Source: Megalobrama amblycephala (lineage: Eukaryota; Chordata; Actinopteri; Cypriniformes; Xenocyprididae). Taken from it: 64,000 nucleotides of DNA. The notes beneath the pieces are model-generated. The model made no database searches. It had not been told where the DNA came from and saw only the letters and a list, made by a program, of their open reading frames with translations. Positions 10,891 to 22,609 of this stretch are shown here, in pieces. Both the position numbers and the translations under genes were made by a program. The stretch lies in the NCBI RefSeq assembly GCF_018812025.1, contig NC_063052.1, forward strand, positions 23,314,226 to 23,378,225, in the 5' to 3' direction. The stretch's first letter is position 1. Every line of letters starts with the position of its first letter.

Positions 10891-12200
10891 GGAACACTAA
10901 GTGTTGATTGTTTAATAATTCTAAGAAATGTTCATTTCCATGTTATGGAAAAATACATTCTTATTGTACAGTGCTGCTTAGAGCATAGATTCGGGATCTA
11001 AATCACTTAAGAGGCAATTAATTAGCAGATGGAGTCAGAACCAAACATATATTGTACACAATCTTTATTAACTAACTCACAAACACATAACATACAACAA
11101 AGGTCACACACACATTCATACACACACACTCCATTGAACTGGAGGAGGTACTGTTACTAGAGCTATAGGAAAAGTCAAAAACAATCTGGAAAGGAATCAT
11201 CAGTTTCTTCAGCAATGGCAAAGGTAAGTCTTACAAATTAATACTAAATTGCTGTTTAGTGTTAAAATGTACGATACTTGCAAGATGCCTTTAGGCTGAG
11301 GAGCGTCTTGATCTGCAGGTTGAGGATAAATCTTGAGGTTTTCGTCTGAAGTTGTTGCCAGTCTTTTCTATGTTGGGTGATGAGCACATGGCTGGGTGTT
11401 GTAGGCCGGGGCCTACCGGCCTTGCGGGCCTGGCCTAGGCCGGCTGCAAGGAGATCCGCTCGGTCGTCCAGAAGCAAGGAAAAAGAGAGGGAGTGGCATT
11501 TTTCGCTGGCTTTTAACCTCTGGTCAAAGTCACACCTCTCAGTTGTTGACAGGACCAATGAATATGTTGTAATTCCGGGTGGCAACACAGTCGGATCCCA
11601 GAGTGAGCTTAAAACTATTGGTGAACTAACAAATAATTGTGTCTGATTTGTCTCAGTCATTACACTGTGCCAAAATGTGCTACTCAAGGATATACAAGTA
11701 AAAACTGTTCGTGATCCAGCTTAAAGTCTCCAGAGTGATACTGGATATGGCAGTAATGAAGGTGAGGGCGCTTTATTACAGTTCATCTGAGTTTATTTAC
11801 GGATATAAAGTTTATTAAGCACCACCCGAAAGGCATAAGGTCTTTATATATTTGTTTACTGTTAGTTGTAACAAGTGTTTCTGTGTTCTTCGCTATGTTT
11901 GGTGTTGATAATACAAGGATAAGAGAGAGAGTTTATGGATAATATTTTAATGCACACTTGCAGTGTTTTATTAAGCTCTTACAGTAATTTTCTAGAGTGA
12001 AAACGGACGCTTCATATTTTGTGTGAAGTACAATAAACGGCCTAAAACTCATCTGTATAGTTTTGGCCATCATTCGGACGGTACAACAGGCCTGTACTAA
12101 TATAGTGGATTAAAAACAAGAAGACAATATATAATTATAACCGTAATTTAACTAAACTATACCTGTTTTATCTCCATGCAGCATATATTCACAGTTTCTG
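10891..12200. other. Interior of the Kolobok-like element, unassigned
   Basis: The sequence contains a GC-richer patch at 11390-11480 and AT-rich DNA elsewhere. Antisense and sense open frames of 80-140 codons overlap here without recognisable motifs, so I do not call a gene. Confidence 0.4.
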
Positions 12201-12815
12201 ACATTATATTGTGTCCTGACTGAATCCTGTCACCGGAGAACGAGCTTGTGAAGCTCTGCCCTCTTAGGCTGAGCGCAGCAGCTCATTTGCATTTAAAGGG
12301 ACCACACTGAAACGGCGCGTTTTTGCTCAACCACTAAAAGTGGCAATTTTATCATGCTATAAAAATTATCTGTGAGGTATTTCGAGATAATAACTTCACA
12401 TACACACTCTGGGGACATCAGAGACTTATTTTGCATCTTGTAAAATGGGGCATAATAGGTCCCCTTTAAAAAAGGTAATCACTTACAGGGTTTCTTTTAA
12501 CGGCACAAACCGGCACAAATCGAGCACAAACTAACGATACCAGTTTGGAGCAATTTGGATGGCATGGGGTGGAGAGTTAGCCTAAATAGACCTAACTGTT
12601 CATAAAACATTTTTTCGTTTTAAAGAAGAGGTCTTAGTTACAATGTTTGTTTTAATGGCACAAACCGGCACAAATCGTGCACAAACAAATGGCACCGGTT
12701 TGGAGCAATTTACACAGCATGGGGTGGAGAGTGACGTCACACGACCAAAAAAATAATGCTCAATATCTCGAACACCAAACCAGCACAAACATTTGTTTTT
12801 GTAGCACAAATCAGC

Positions 12816-14946
12816 TAGCCTGACTACGTCAGACTTCCTACTTCCGCTCAATTTCATTTCGCTTCTGTACTCAGTCTGATACAGCGTCAGAGCTTTCTGT
12901 TTGCCACCGGTCTGGAAACAGCCGGGCCAATCAACGAACAGAGGGCGGGCTGAGAGCCGTGACGTAGATGCTAAGCGCCGAGTTTTACATTGTAGGTTAG
13001 AGAAATCGAAAACCGAAACGACCGCGGAAATGGGAAACGAGACACGGGATGCAAACTTCGGGATGCATTAACTTCGCATAATCTGCAAAAGTCGTTTACA
13101 GCCATGTTCACTCCGGTATTTCGCTCGCATCATCATGTGTTTACAACAGGTTTACAGTGGAAGTTCAATCATAGATTTGAGTTCGATGCATGATGTCTGT
13201 GCTTCGATGTGGCTGTACAGGCGCATAACATATGTCATAACTAAACGTATCTGATTGGCTTACGGGTAACCAATGATTTTAACACTCTGAGGTCTAAAAA
13301 CGCGCCGGCGCGTTTTGCAGGTTTTTTTTCACATTGCAGCAAAACAGACTTAAAATACTCCGTCATTTTTTGTCATAGAAACATAAGTAATACATCAATT
13401 GAAACTATAGAATATCTCCTTTTATTTGTATACACTCAGAGTAAAAACAAAATGTTGTGCTTTTTGTAAAATAAAGAAAACTAACATGATGCGTGATCTC
13501 TCATCTCCCTCTGAACGAAGTCCAATCTGATAGTTCTCAGAAAATGAAGTGTAACTTAGTGAATACTAATCACAAAAAATTCATACTTATGTCTAACAAA
13601 ACGTTGAAATGTCAGGTTTTAAATCATGCAAGTCAAATCGAAAACAAACATTCTGTGTTTATGTAATCTGTATGAAAAGAGAGCCATGTCAGAAGTCCGT
13701 GATTCAGCTCATTACCCACTAATGCGGCCACACCCACGGAGCCAGCGCTATTCACAGGCAAATTCAGAGACAACACATGCATTCATCATCTCAATCGTGT
13801 ATTTATTGCCTTGAAAATTGTTTATCTGGATGAAAAAGCCATGGTTAGCGATCTCTGGAAGACATTCAGTAAATTCCTGTTTGTTTTCTTCTATTGATAA
13901 GTTTTAAGTGAGTTTTTGTTTCTTTAGCGCCCTCCGGCTGTAGTATGAATTGGTAAACACCATTCATGGAATATCGTCTTCTTCTTAGGTGAATTTGTGG
14001 ACTAAAATGCACAGAGCGCCCTCCGGCTGCAGTATGAATTGCAAACACCAGCGCTCATAGAGATAACAATGAATATTAAATAAAAAATAACTCCTCTGTA
14101 TAGAAAATTGACATAAACATATGAGAATCCTATATTTCTCCAAATGTGCATGCTTTTAAACTAAAAGCCTATATTCAGACTCTTTGCATCACAGAAATAC
14201 ATTATATTTTAAAGTATAATATAAACATTATTTTATATTGTAATAAAATTTTTCTGTATGTTTCATATACCATGATGAGCTTGAGACATCACAGAAGTTT
14301 TTTTTCACAGCCTACCTGACTGAAATGCCTCATTAATATGCAAGTCTTTTCAGGTCATTACTATTCAATTCTTTTGTCTTCACAGGTGAGAATGAGCCAT
14401 TATTCATGGAGATTCACGCCTCCTCGCATACCGTGTTTCTTGGCAAAAAGTGTCTTACAAAAACTAAATCAGTATATTGTTATAAATGAAAGAGAAGTCA
14501 GCATAATTTTTACATAATTTTGAAGCAAAAACTCTAGTCTACAACCTTCAATACCCAAAAGTCTTGTGAACACAGATTTAATATACTTTTATTGGCCTTA
14601 TATCAGTGACTTAAGTTTTTTGTTTTTTCAGTAACCACGCATAAACGTTATTCCTTCAAAAACACAAACATGTACACACATGTTCCTCACATATTATGGT
14701 AGCCTAGTTTGTGCTGAATACAGTGTAATGACACTTGTGTCATTAATATGTTTATGAACAACTGAAAAAAGCACAAATGTCAGGGCATGTCAAAACTTCT
14801 CCAGGCCCCAAATCAGCCTCAGACTCCAGAGGGTTAAACTTCAGACAAGCGCCCCCTAGCGAGAGAGAAAACACTTCTCTATTATGCTATTCCAGACTCT
14901 GTCTACGAAGCAAAGTGAAGTAGCAGAGTCTGGTATTACCAGGCTA
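12816..14946. mobile_element. TAGCCTG...CAGGCTA element with 9-bp target duplication (copy 1)
   Basis: The ends TAGCCTGACTACGTCAGAC and GTCTGGTATTACCAGGCTA are flanked by the 9-bp direct repeat CAAATCAGC (12807-12815 and 14947-14955). A second element with the same ends and an independent 9-bp duplication lies at 27049-28101. A 9-bp duplication is typical of MuDR/Mutator-like and some Merlin elements. No transposase is visible, so the superfamily is tentative. A piggyBac-like element is nested inside. Confidence 0.75.
13283..14833. mobile_element. piggyBac-like non-autonomous element (copy 2)
   Basis: TTAA at 13279-13282 and 14834-14837 flanks ends reading CACTCTGAGGTC and GACTCCAGAGGG. It aligns over most of its length with 988-2165, for example at GCAAAACAGACTTAAAATAC and CTTCTCCAGGCCCCAAATCA. 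It is about 370 bp longer and includes two direct copies of GCGCCCTCCGGCTG (near 13928 and 14018). No transposase is seen. Confidence 0.78.
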
Positions 14947-15033
14947 CAAATCAGCACAAACGTAGCACAAACATATGGCATAGTTTTGGGGATTATTTCG
15001 TTTTATGGGGTGCCAACTTAACGGAGGTCACAG

Positions 15034-16371
15034 TACTGGGTTTTCAATAGTATGTTGGATATATGGATGCCAGTCGATTAACAGCCTTATTATACGAACC
15101 AGCTGAGGAAAACATAGAATTAAAAATTGCTGGTAGTAGAGGGACAATTTTACTTTTCTGAAGGAAGGATCTAAATGTCTGTACTGTGGCTTTTACACTG
15201 AAATATTTGGTTCTGACACAGTGAAAGAGAAAACCCAAGTACAGTAAGCAGTCATTCTCTTTATACTACAGTACACAGTACATTTATTACAGGAGCTACC
15301 ACTCTTGCCACATCCACAACTTGTTATTAAACATTATTACACAATGATATTACACATTATTACCCATTTACATACAGACTAAATGTATTTAAATCACTCT
15401 TTGTCAGTTTTAACTTTCTAAAGTCTTGTATATCTTAACACTGCAACTATGAGTGCTGATCTTTACTTGCTTTTCTTTGGTCTCTTCCTTTTGTCTGCCG
15501 TTTCTGGATTTGCCTTTGATCTCCATTCTACTGCTTTATCATGTTATTGCCTTTTTGTTGTTGTTGATGAGTACTGTTGTTAATAATCTCTGCTCATCGA
15601 TCCAACAATTCCACCCACCTTGTGTTTACAGAATAGTACCAGAGCCGGTATTATGAGGTTTTCGGTTTCTGAGATTTTCGGTGTCAGTGGGCAGAGCTTA
15701 CATGAATATTCATGAGTTTCCCTGGCATACGCGTGGAACTGAGAATTTTAGTTTATGCTACTTGTTTCTTAGCAGTAAATATAGTTTCAGCGCAAACGTT
15801 TTTTTTTTAATCATTTTGTAACAGTTTAATAATGTTTTTTATTAGTTTGCATGTTTTGTGCAGTCGTCCCAGTGCAGGCATTCACCTCATTTAATGTTGG
15901 AATAAGCAAACTTCAACTAGTCGTATGTGATTTAATTTAGTAGTGCTTTTCCTTTGTACACTGAGATGCTTTAAAACTGTATTTTATTAGTTATCATTAT
16001 TTGTTGAATACATCACTGCCCATAACAACTGAAATAAACCTGTATAAATGTATCTGTGGACATATTTTTACTTTTTGTAACATGTACTGTTGTGATGATC
16101 CATATGATTTGTTAACTTGCCCTGTTCATGAGCCAAACTATTCAACATTTTCCATGTTCTCTGTTTGTGAACTGTGTGTTTGTAAAAGGCATACGGTGTT
16201 GAAAAATGTTGCTGAAATTTCATTGTTTTTTGATGTTTCCAAATCTGTTCTTTCTTTGTGTTGCACTGTGTGCCTGTATGATACACAAAATTATAAACAT
16301 TGATACATATGCATGATCTATTTCGATGCACAGCAAACACTCATTGAAGTCATTCATTTATGAGACATAAA
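15034..16371. other. Intergenic, no gene recognised
   Basis: This is AT-rich DNA with T-rich stretches. Open frames up to 100 codons (for example 16001-16303 on the plus strand and the overlapping minus frame) lack motifs and homopolymer-like composition argues against coding. Confidence 0.4.
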
Positions 16372-16610
16372 GGCCTGGTTTCACAGATAGGGCTTAGATT
16401 AAGCCAGGATTAGGCCTTAGTTAAATTAGGACATCTAAAATGATTTTATGAATGTGCCTTAGAAAAAAACACTACTGGTGTGCATCTTGAGACACAACAA
16501 TAGCAGTGACAAATTTTAAGATATGTCAGTGCAAGTTGCTTTCAGTTAAAACAGCTCAAACATAGATTTGAGTCTGGTACTAGCTTAGGCCTTGTCTGTG
16601 AAACCGGGGA
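16372..16610. mobile_element. Short MITE with inverted ends
   Basis: The left end GGCCTGGTTTCACAGATAGG and right end TTGTCTGTGAAACCGGG are imperfect inverse complements bounding about 240 bp. No coding sequence is present. Confidence 0.6.
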
Positions 16611-17029
16611 GAAGTTTCATAAACATGTATGTTCTTAATTGGGCTTCAATTACAGGCACTTTGACTTTAAATATTGAAAAATTAAACTTCTTTAAATTGT
16701 TTTTTTTTTTTTTTTTTACAGTTTAAACAAAACAAAAAATGTGAAAGAGAAGTTACTCACAAGACTTGATGTCTGACAGCCAGCTTGTCTTTGTGCATGT
16801 GCTTCAGATAACGTTAAGTGCGCTCAGAAAACTATCCATTAGAAGTTTAAACTGACATAGCTTTAAAACGCGTGGAAATAATAAACTTTAATGATGAAAG
16901 AAAAACTATGCTGTCCGTGAGAGTGATCGCGATATAGAGATGATAATCAAAACCAAGCAGATGTCTTGTTTGTATTTGGCAGAGAATCCGATTGAGGCAG
17001 GAACTGTGATCGTAGAGAGGGGGCGGGGC

Positions 17030-17904
17030 ACAGCAGTTATTTGCATTTAAAGGCACATGTACGAAAACAGCCTGTTCATGACTTTAGTCAGAAATGGGTA
17101 TTTACAACATGGATTTATAAATGATCTGTGAGGTATTTTAAGCTGAAACTTCACAGACACATTCTGGGACACCTGAGACTTAAAGGTCCCGTTCTTCGTG
17201 ATCCCATGTTTCAAACTTTAGTTAGTGTGTAATGTTGTTGTTAGAGTATAAATAAAATCTGTAAAATTTTAAAGCTCAAAGTTCAATGCCAAGCGCGATA
17301 TTTTATTTAACAGAAGTCGCCTACATCGAACGGCCAGTTTGGACTACATCCCTCTACTTCCTTCTTTAATGACGTCACTAAAACAGTTTTTTGACTAACC
17401 TCCGCCCACAGGAATACACAAGAGTTGCGTATGTAGAGTGTGTTTGTCGCCATGTCGTCGAAACACTGTTATTTTCATCCCGCAGTCCAATCACCAGGTC
17501 TGATTCCGGCTCAAATTGATAGGGTAAAATTAAAGACGTTTACAATAACACTGAGCGCGTGCATCTCCGTGTTATGGTAAGAGGCGTGACTTTTCCGGGC
17601 ACGGTGCGCTCAGAGCTGTCGAATCACAACACAGGAACCGCTGGCACAATCAGAACTCGTTACGTATTTCTGAAGGAGGGACTTCATAGAACAAGGAAGT
17701 CATCAGCCCGTTTTTATGACAGTGGAAACAGCGGTATACAGATAAGTAAATTATGTGAAAAATACTGTTTTTTTACACGCGAAACATGAACACATGTTAT
17801 ATTGCACACTATAAACACAATCAAAGCTTCAAAAAACCACGAAAAACGGGACCTTTAAATTCCATCTTGTAAAAATAGGCATAATAGGTGACCTTTAAGA
17901 CATT
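17030..17904. mobile_element. 3' end of a relative of the 9709-12465 element, with an insertion
   Basis: The segments TTATTTGCATTTAAAGG, GATCTGTGAGGTATTT, ACCTGAGACTT and, after the insertion, CATCTTGTAAAAATAGGCAT follow the same order as 12285-12469. The copy ends at CATAATAGGTGACCTTTAA. It is interrupted by the TTAA-flanked unit 17184-17854. Confidence 0.6.
17184..17854. mobile_element. TTAA-flanked MITE
   Basis: The inverted ends AGGTCCCGTTCTTCGTG and CACGAAAAACGGGACCT are bordered by TTAA at 17180-17183 and 17855-17858. A 76-codon open frame inside (17559-17789) has no recognisable motif. Confidence 0.75.
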
Positions 17905-17929
17905 CTGGCATTTTTTTTTTTCACTCTTA

Positions 17930-18130
17930 AGATTTGCATGACAAAAGCTTGGAATTTGAAAATATTAGAATGATTTCTGAAGGGTCATGTGGCACTGAAG
18001 ACTGGAGCTCTGCCATCACAAGAAAAAAAAAAACATTTTAAAATATATTAAAATAGATAACAGTTGGCAAAAATATTTCACAATATTACATATTATTACT
18101 TTTTTTTTTAATCAGAAATGCAGCCTTGGT
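17930..18130 (-). repeat. Dispersed repeat shared with 63120-63200 (inverted)
   Basis: AATGATTTCTGAAGGGTCAT, then GGCACTGAAGACTGG, is the inverse of the sequence near 63150-63195 (CTTCAGTGTCACATGATCCT). It resembles a widespread fish repeat whose class I cannot name. Confidence 0.55.
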
Positions 18131-19812
18131 GAACATAAGCAAACATAAACGAACCTTAGCCTATACCAAACTTTTGAACACTATAATTTATCAAAACAAG
18201 CACACTTTTCAGTCAAAACGTTTTAAAAAAAGATGGCATATTTGTAAATAAAATTATTTTGTGAACATGAAATTGGTTGATTATTCTATTCTGTAAAAGG
18301 ATGTTAAGTAGACTATTTATTTTTTTTATTTACAGTAGTTGTACCAAATGTAATTTTTACACTTTTGTGCATACAATTTTGTTTAATCCAAATTGTTCTT
18401 ATGTATTAAAGCAACACATTCATGTTTTTGTGAGGTCTAAAGTTATTTGGCTTATATTTACAAAATAAACAAGAATTTAGGAACAATCACACCAGGATAG
18501 ATTTAAAAAAAAAAAAAAAAAAAAAAAAACTTGTTAGTCCACAGGTTTATTTCAGTTATTGCATTCAACAAATGATAACAATTATTAAAATATGCTGCCA
18601 GATCAATCTCAAAAATAATACATTTACAAAACAAAATTCACAAATGCACAGCACAATTCACATTTACAAAATGCAATTTGTAAATTCAAAACACAATTCA
18701 TAAATACACACAAGTAAAATTCACATTTACAAAATCCGATTCGTAAATTCAAAACACAATTCATAAATACACAAGTAAAAGCATAAATATTTCCCCAAAT
18801 GATCACACAAATGCATCTTACCTAAATACATTTAAATTGTTTACACAAATATGTATGTATCAAGTTCTTGAATTAATTACAATCACACATTTAATCCACC
18901 AATCAAAATGCTCCTTACTGAACAGACTCAAGAAGCTCAACGCTGTGCTTGTACTGTGCATTGTTACATAATCAGGTCCTTTCTGTAAATGGTACCCTTT
19001 TAATGGGTAGGCTACTCTTTTTTTTATCACCTGATTACAATTTCTACAAAATCACATTATGATTTATATCAGTTGCACAAAATACAGCTACCTGGTTGTG
19101 ATATAAAATAATTTCATGTTGTTATTAGTAATATGTCCCTTATCCATTAGGTGGCGACCAAGTGCTTGAAAAGAGTCACGTTAAAGCGTTAAAGCAATTG
19201 AAGCAAGACAGTCTGCCAGTGTTTGATGAGTAGTCACATTTGGCTTGTGTGTTCAGTCAATAGCTTTGATGTTAATAAAGCACACACGTTAATGAAACCA
19301 AGGCACTTTATTGAAATATCACACTGGTTAACCTGCTGTCTTATACACCAAGTTGAACATACCCTGTTTATTCAGATCTATCTGAATAAACAGCAGAGAG
19401 ATTTCAGCTTGGAGGATGAAAACCAGACTCAACAAGTAAGTAAAGTTGTTTTTTTATCTGATGGCATTTTCTTATGATTAAAGGTTGTTTTAGTTTTAGG
19501 TTAAGTGTGCAGTTTGCAGTGTTACAAAGTTGTTAGTCCACGCCAGCTTTCTTATATTATAACTGGAGTTTGTAGGAACACTTTAGTAATCACAGGATGA
19601 ATGGGCGATAAACAATCATTAAAAACGATTTCGATGATAAACTATTGAGTAAGTTCATTTTAAATACGGTTTGTAGTCAGTGGGTTCTAAAGTTATCATC
19701 GAGACCAGCAAGGAATGCCACGCATTATCTGCTATTATGTTTTATTTTTTTACCAGTTATTTCATTAACAATGCAGTCTCTACATCTTTTTTTCTCATCC
19801 GTTTAAATTATA
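18131..19812. other. AT-rich DNA with a short tandem repeat
   Basis: At 18605-18790 a unit of about 75 bp (AATTCACATTTACAAAAT with AATTCATAAATACACA) is repeated about twice, and poly-A lies at 18507-18530. A GC-normal patch at 19150-19433 ends in a donor-like CAACAAGTAAGTAAAG and could be a non-coding first exon, but I cannot support a gene. Confidence 0.4.
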
Positions 19813-19816
19813 TTAA

Positions 19817-20100
19817 AGGATTAGTCCACTTTCAAATAAATTTGTCCTGATAATTTACTCACCCCCATGTCATCCAAGATGTTCATGTCTTTCTTCCATC
19901 AGTTGAAAAGAAATTAAGGTTTTTGATGAAAACATTCCAGGATTATTCTCCTTATAGTGGACTTCAATGGCTACTTATGGAAAAAAAATTATCCGTTAAT
20001 GGTCGATACTTGAGACAGATGTGCGTCTCTGTACATGTGCTCGCATGCTGAAGATAAACTGAACACATGTTGTTGGATCGTCTTGGCATTGGCTAAAAGT
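19817..20100 (+). mobile_element. Left half of a foldback MITE (family of 33885-34581)
   Basis: After TTAA at 19813-19816 the sequence AGGATTAGTCCACTTTCAAATAAATTTGTCCTGATAATTTACTCACCCC follows the left arm at 33885 closely. No matching right arm is seen within 1 kb, so this copy is truncated or diverged. Confidence 0.65.
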
Positions 20101-20590
20101 TTTGTTCCTGAGATTTACTACAATGATAATTAGGGCTGGGTACCGAACTCGATACTTTTTAGATACCGATCGAATTGCCTCGATACTACCGAGTATCGAA
20201 AAGTGTCTTGTTATTCGGTACCAAATTTCGGTACCTCAGAATGGAGCCGGGGAGAGGGGGCGGAGAAATGCTTTCGCTGTCTCATTGATGAGCAAGTAAC
20301 GTTGCACTACATTGTTATTTATATTTATATCTAAATATATAACTATGCGCGCGAGAGAGACCCTATGTGCGAGAGGGCTAGTGAATCAACGGTTTCGTTT
20401 TCAGTTTATCTCCGAATGGACGGGTGAGAAACGGCTGTTTATGCGAGCAGCCGGTTCACTACAGATACTGTGAACAGAAAACAGAAGTGTCGCGCTGCCT
20501 GCAGAAACAGCGTAATGCGCAATGTTTTTTAGACTAGTTCTGGACAGGTACAACACACAGCAGCTTTACAGCATTAAGTTGGAAACATGC
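20101..20590. other. Intergenic with a possible hAT-type end
   Basis: TAGGGCTGGGTACCGAACTC at about 20133 resembles the TAGGG-type ends of the hAT MITEs at 29901 and 31011. I could not find its partner end. Confidence 0.35.
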
Positions 20591-20599
20591 GACCGGTTT

Positions 20600-20960
20600 G
20601 CGACGGCCTCTAGTTTCTCGTGACATCGAAACGACGTTGATCTCCGACGTTGATCCGGCATCAGTTTGCTCATCGGGGTAATGTTGAATCAACGTCAGAC
20701 ACTCCATTCAAATCTAACGGAAAATCGACGCAATTGGTTTGGTTACCGAACGTTGAAACGATGTTGATTTTCGGATGGTTGAAACGAAGTTATAGAATCA
20801 ACACATATTCAACATAAAATCGATATAATTGGTTTGCTTACCTGACGTCGAAACGATGTTGATTTCAGTTGAGTGAAACGACGTTGTAGATCAACACATA
20901 TTCATATTCAACTGGTTTGCTTACCCAACGTTGATGTTGATTTCATTTGGGTGAAACAAC
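20600..20960 (+). repeat. Minisatellite of about 90-bp units
   Basis: About three to four imperfect units repeat the core AACGTTGAAACGATGTTGAT with GGTTTGCTTACC and ATCAACACATATTCA. Recognisable cores lie near 20750, 20845 and 20925. Unit lengths differ slightly. Confidence 0.75.
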
Positions 20961-21177
20961 TCTATAGTTAACACATTTTAAAAATCTCAAACACTTAATA
21001 CTGAAAGATAAGCCTGTTTACAAAACATCACACATCACATTCAGTTAACATTGCTTTAATATTTACAAAATACAGTTACAAATAGCCTACATCGTTAGAG
21101 TAAACCTTCTATACAAGACTAACATAGAAAAGGCATTTACACTCAAATACACACAAAGAGGTATACAAGTTAATTAC

Positions 21178-21627
21178 TGTCACGGTTGAAGATCCGCAGT
21201 CTCTGTCTGTGGTCTGTGTTTATGTTGTGCTGTCACGTTAATTGTTTCATGTGGGCGTCGCCGCTGATTGTTTGATCAGCGGCAGCTGTTTTCAATCCAG
21301 GACTGCCTATTTATTGCCTTGTCTCTCGTCTCGTGTTTGTCAGATCGTTGTTGGAGTTCCCTGTTCTGTTCCCCTGTTTCCTCGTGTGTGCTTCCGTTTG
21401 GAGTTGGTTCTTCGTGTCTTCGTTCTGGATTATTGTTCATCGTTGGATTCTTCACTTCTGCTCGCACTCCCACGGACTTCACCACGATCATCTCACTACG
21501 GCCCACCGAAGTCCCTGTGACGCCGCTCTCCTGCTGTTTTGTGTGTTTGTTCCTGACTTTCTGGCGTGAAGCTCAATAAATGAGATATTTTGACTTGCAT
21601 TTGCATCTATCTTTATTTCCCGTGACA
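21178..21627 (+). repeat. 5' LTR of the Ty3/gypsy element
   Basis: It starts TGTCACGGTTGAAGATCC and ends TTTCCCGTGACA. AATAAA near 21576 could serve as polyadenylation signal. It contains the divergent GTTCCCCTGTTTCC stretch where the 3' LTR differs by a small deletion. Confidence 0.95.
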
Positions 21628-21646
21628 GAACGATCTGACCAACAAT

Positions 21647-22588
21647 ATGGATGCAGCAAGTTCAGCAGCATTAACGGAGTTCATCAACCACAGCATTGCA
21701 CGGATGGATCAACAGCAGGAGAGCATTTCCTCTACCGGACGCGCCGTGCAGGGGTTGGTGACACAGGTGTCCGAGCTCTCCCAACAGCTACAACAACTTC
21801 GAAATCCCGCTGCGCCGCCCACACCGCCCGTTCCCCCTCCACAACCCACGCAAGGAGATCAACCGGAGCCACGTCTACCTACACCTCAGACCTATGCCGG
21901 TGAGCCGAGTTTTTGCAGAGCCTTTCTGAACAAGTGTTCACTGTATTTTTCTCTCCAGCCGCGCACCTTCGAAAGGGAGGAGTCCAAGGTGGCGTTTGTG
22001 TTGACCTTGCTCACCGGGCAGGCGGCTTTGTGGGGAACGGCGGTGTGGGAGAATCAAGATCCATGCTGTTCCTCGTTCCAGACACTCGCCGCCGAAAGAG
22101 TGTTTGACCGCGCGGTCACGGGAAAGGACGCAGCCCGACGACTGACGGGACTCAAACAGGGAGATCGCACGGTGGCGGATTATTCCATCGAGTTCCGAAC
22201 ACTGGAGGCAGAGTGCAACTGGAACGAGGAGGCGCAGTGGGATGTCTTCCTGCATGGGTTGGCCGACCGTGTACAAAGAGAGATCTACATTTTGGATTTA
22301 CCTCAGAGTCTTAATGGACTGATTGATCTTGCCCTGCGGGTGGACACCCGTATCAACCGTCTGGAGAATCTTCCTCGGTCCGACTTCGCATCCCGGGGCG
22401 CAGAGGCTCGTGGTGTCAACTTTAGAGACACGGTCGGCCCCTCTTTCGATCCTGAACCCATGCAGGTGGGGAGAGCTCGGCTTTCCCGGGAGGAGAGAGA
22501 GCGGCGGAGGTCCCAAGGACTATGTATCTACTGTGGAGGGGCTGGGCATTTCCTGAACGCATGCCCGGTAAAAGATCGAGCCCGGTAG
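21647..22588 (+). CDS. Gag polyprotein of the Ty3/gypsy element
   Basis: The 313-residue frame starts with ATG 20 bp after the LTR (MDAASSAALTEFINHS). The N-terminal part is predicted helical and Gln-rich (QQQESISSTGRAVQ, SELSQQLQQL), followed by a Pro-rich linker. A capsid-like region (FLNKCSLYFSLQPRTF, KVAFVLTLLTGQAALWG) comes next. The C-terminus has one CCHC zinc knuckle, CIYCGGAGHFLNAC, for RNA binding. The frame appears intact and ends in TAG directly followed by TAA. Pol lies in the same nominal frame beyond several stops. Gag forms the cytoplasmic particle in which reverse transcription takes place. Confidence 0.93.
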   Translation: MDAASSAALTEFINHSIARMDQQQESISSTGRAVQGLVTQVSELSQQLQQLRNPAAPPTPPVPPPQPTQGDQPEPRLPTPQTYAGEPSFCRAFLNKCSLYFSLQPRTFEREESKVAFVLTLLTGQAALWGTAVWENQDPCCSSFQTLAAERVFDRAVTGKDAARRLTGLKQGDRTVADYSIEFRTLEAECNWNEEAQWDVFLHGLADRVQREIYILDLPQSLNGLIDLALRVDTRINRLENLPRSDFASRGAEARGVNFRDTVGPSFDPEPMQVGRARLSREERERRRSQGLCIYCGGAGHFLNACPVKDRAR

Positions 22589-22609
22589 TAACGTTGAGGC
22601 TATTATCGG

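Larger units (their letters stand above)
9709..12465 (+). mobile_element. Kolobok-like DNA transposon, TTAA target, THAP remnant
   Basis: The terminal inverted repeats AGGGGACCTATTATGC (left) and GCATAATAGGTCCCCT (right) are directly flanked by TTAA (9705-9708 and 12466-12469). A decayed THAP zinc-finger domain follows near the left end. A TTAA target plus a THAP domain is the combination known for the Kolobok superfamily. The element has swallowed an LTR-like insert (10398-10890). Most of its remaining 2.7 kb shows no intact coding. Confidence 0.72.
9622..12815 (-). repeat. Right (inverted) subterminal array, split by the Kolobok-like element
   Basis: Inverted units occur at about 9622-9690, 12490-12580, 12640-12735 and 12760-12815. 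They are recognised by GGCACAAACCGGCACAAATC and TTTGGAGCAATTT with CATGGGGTGGAGAG. The unit at 9622-9704 and the one at 12473 are contiguous once the insertion 9709-12465 is removed. A terminal piece continues at 14956-15033 beyond a second insertion. Confidence 0.75.
7207..15033. mobile_element. Large composite element with inverted subterminal tandem arrays, hosting nested insertions
   Basis: The left end reads GTACTG..CTCTGT.AAGTTGGCACCCCATAAA (7212-7242). The right end carries the inverse, TTTTATGGGGTGCCAACTTAACGGAGGTCACAGTAC (14999-15033). Inside each end are tandemly iterated units built around CAAATCGCTCCAAACCGGTG and TTTGTGCTCGATTTGTGCC. They run on the plus strand on the left and inverted on the right. 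Removing the nested insertions (9709-12465 and 12816-14946) leaves about 2.9 kb. No transposase is recognised in the core, so the superfamily is unknown. Confidence 0.65.

Noticed and set aside
19223..19433. Possible first exon ending in a GTAAGT donor
   Set aside because: The 84-codon frame has no recognisable protein and no partner exon could be found, so only a comment in the gap entry was kept.
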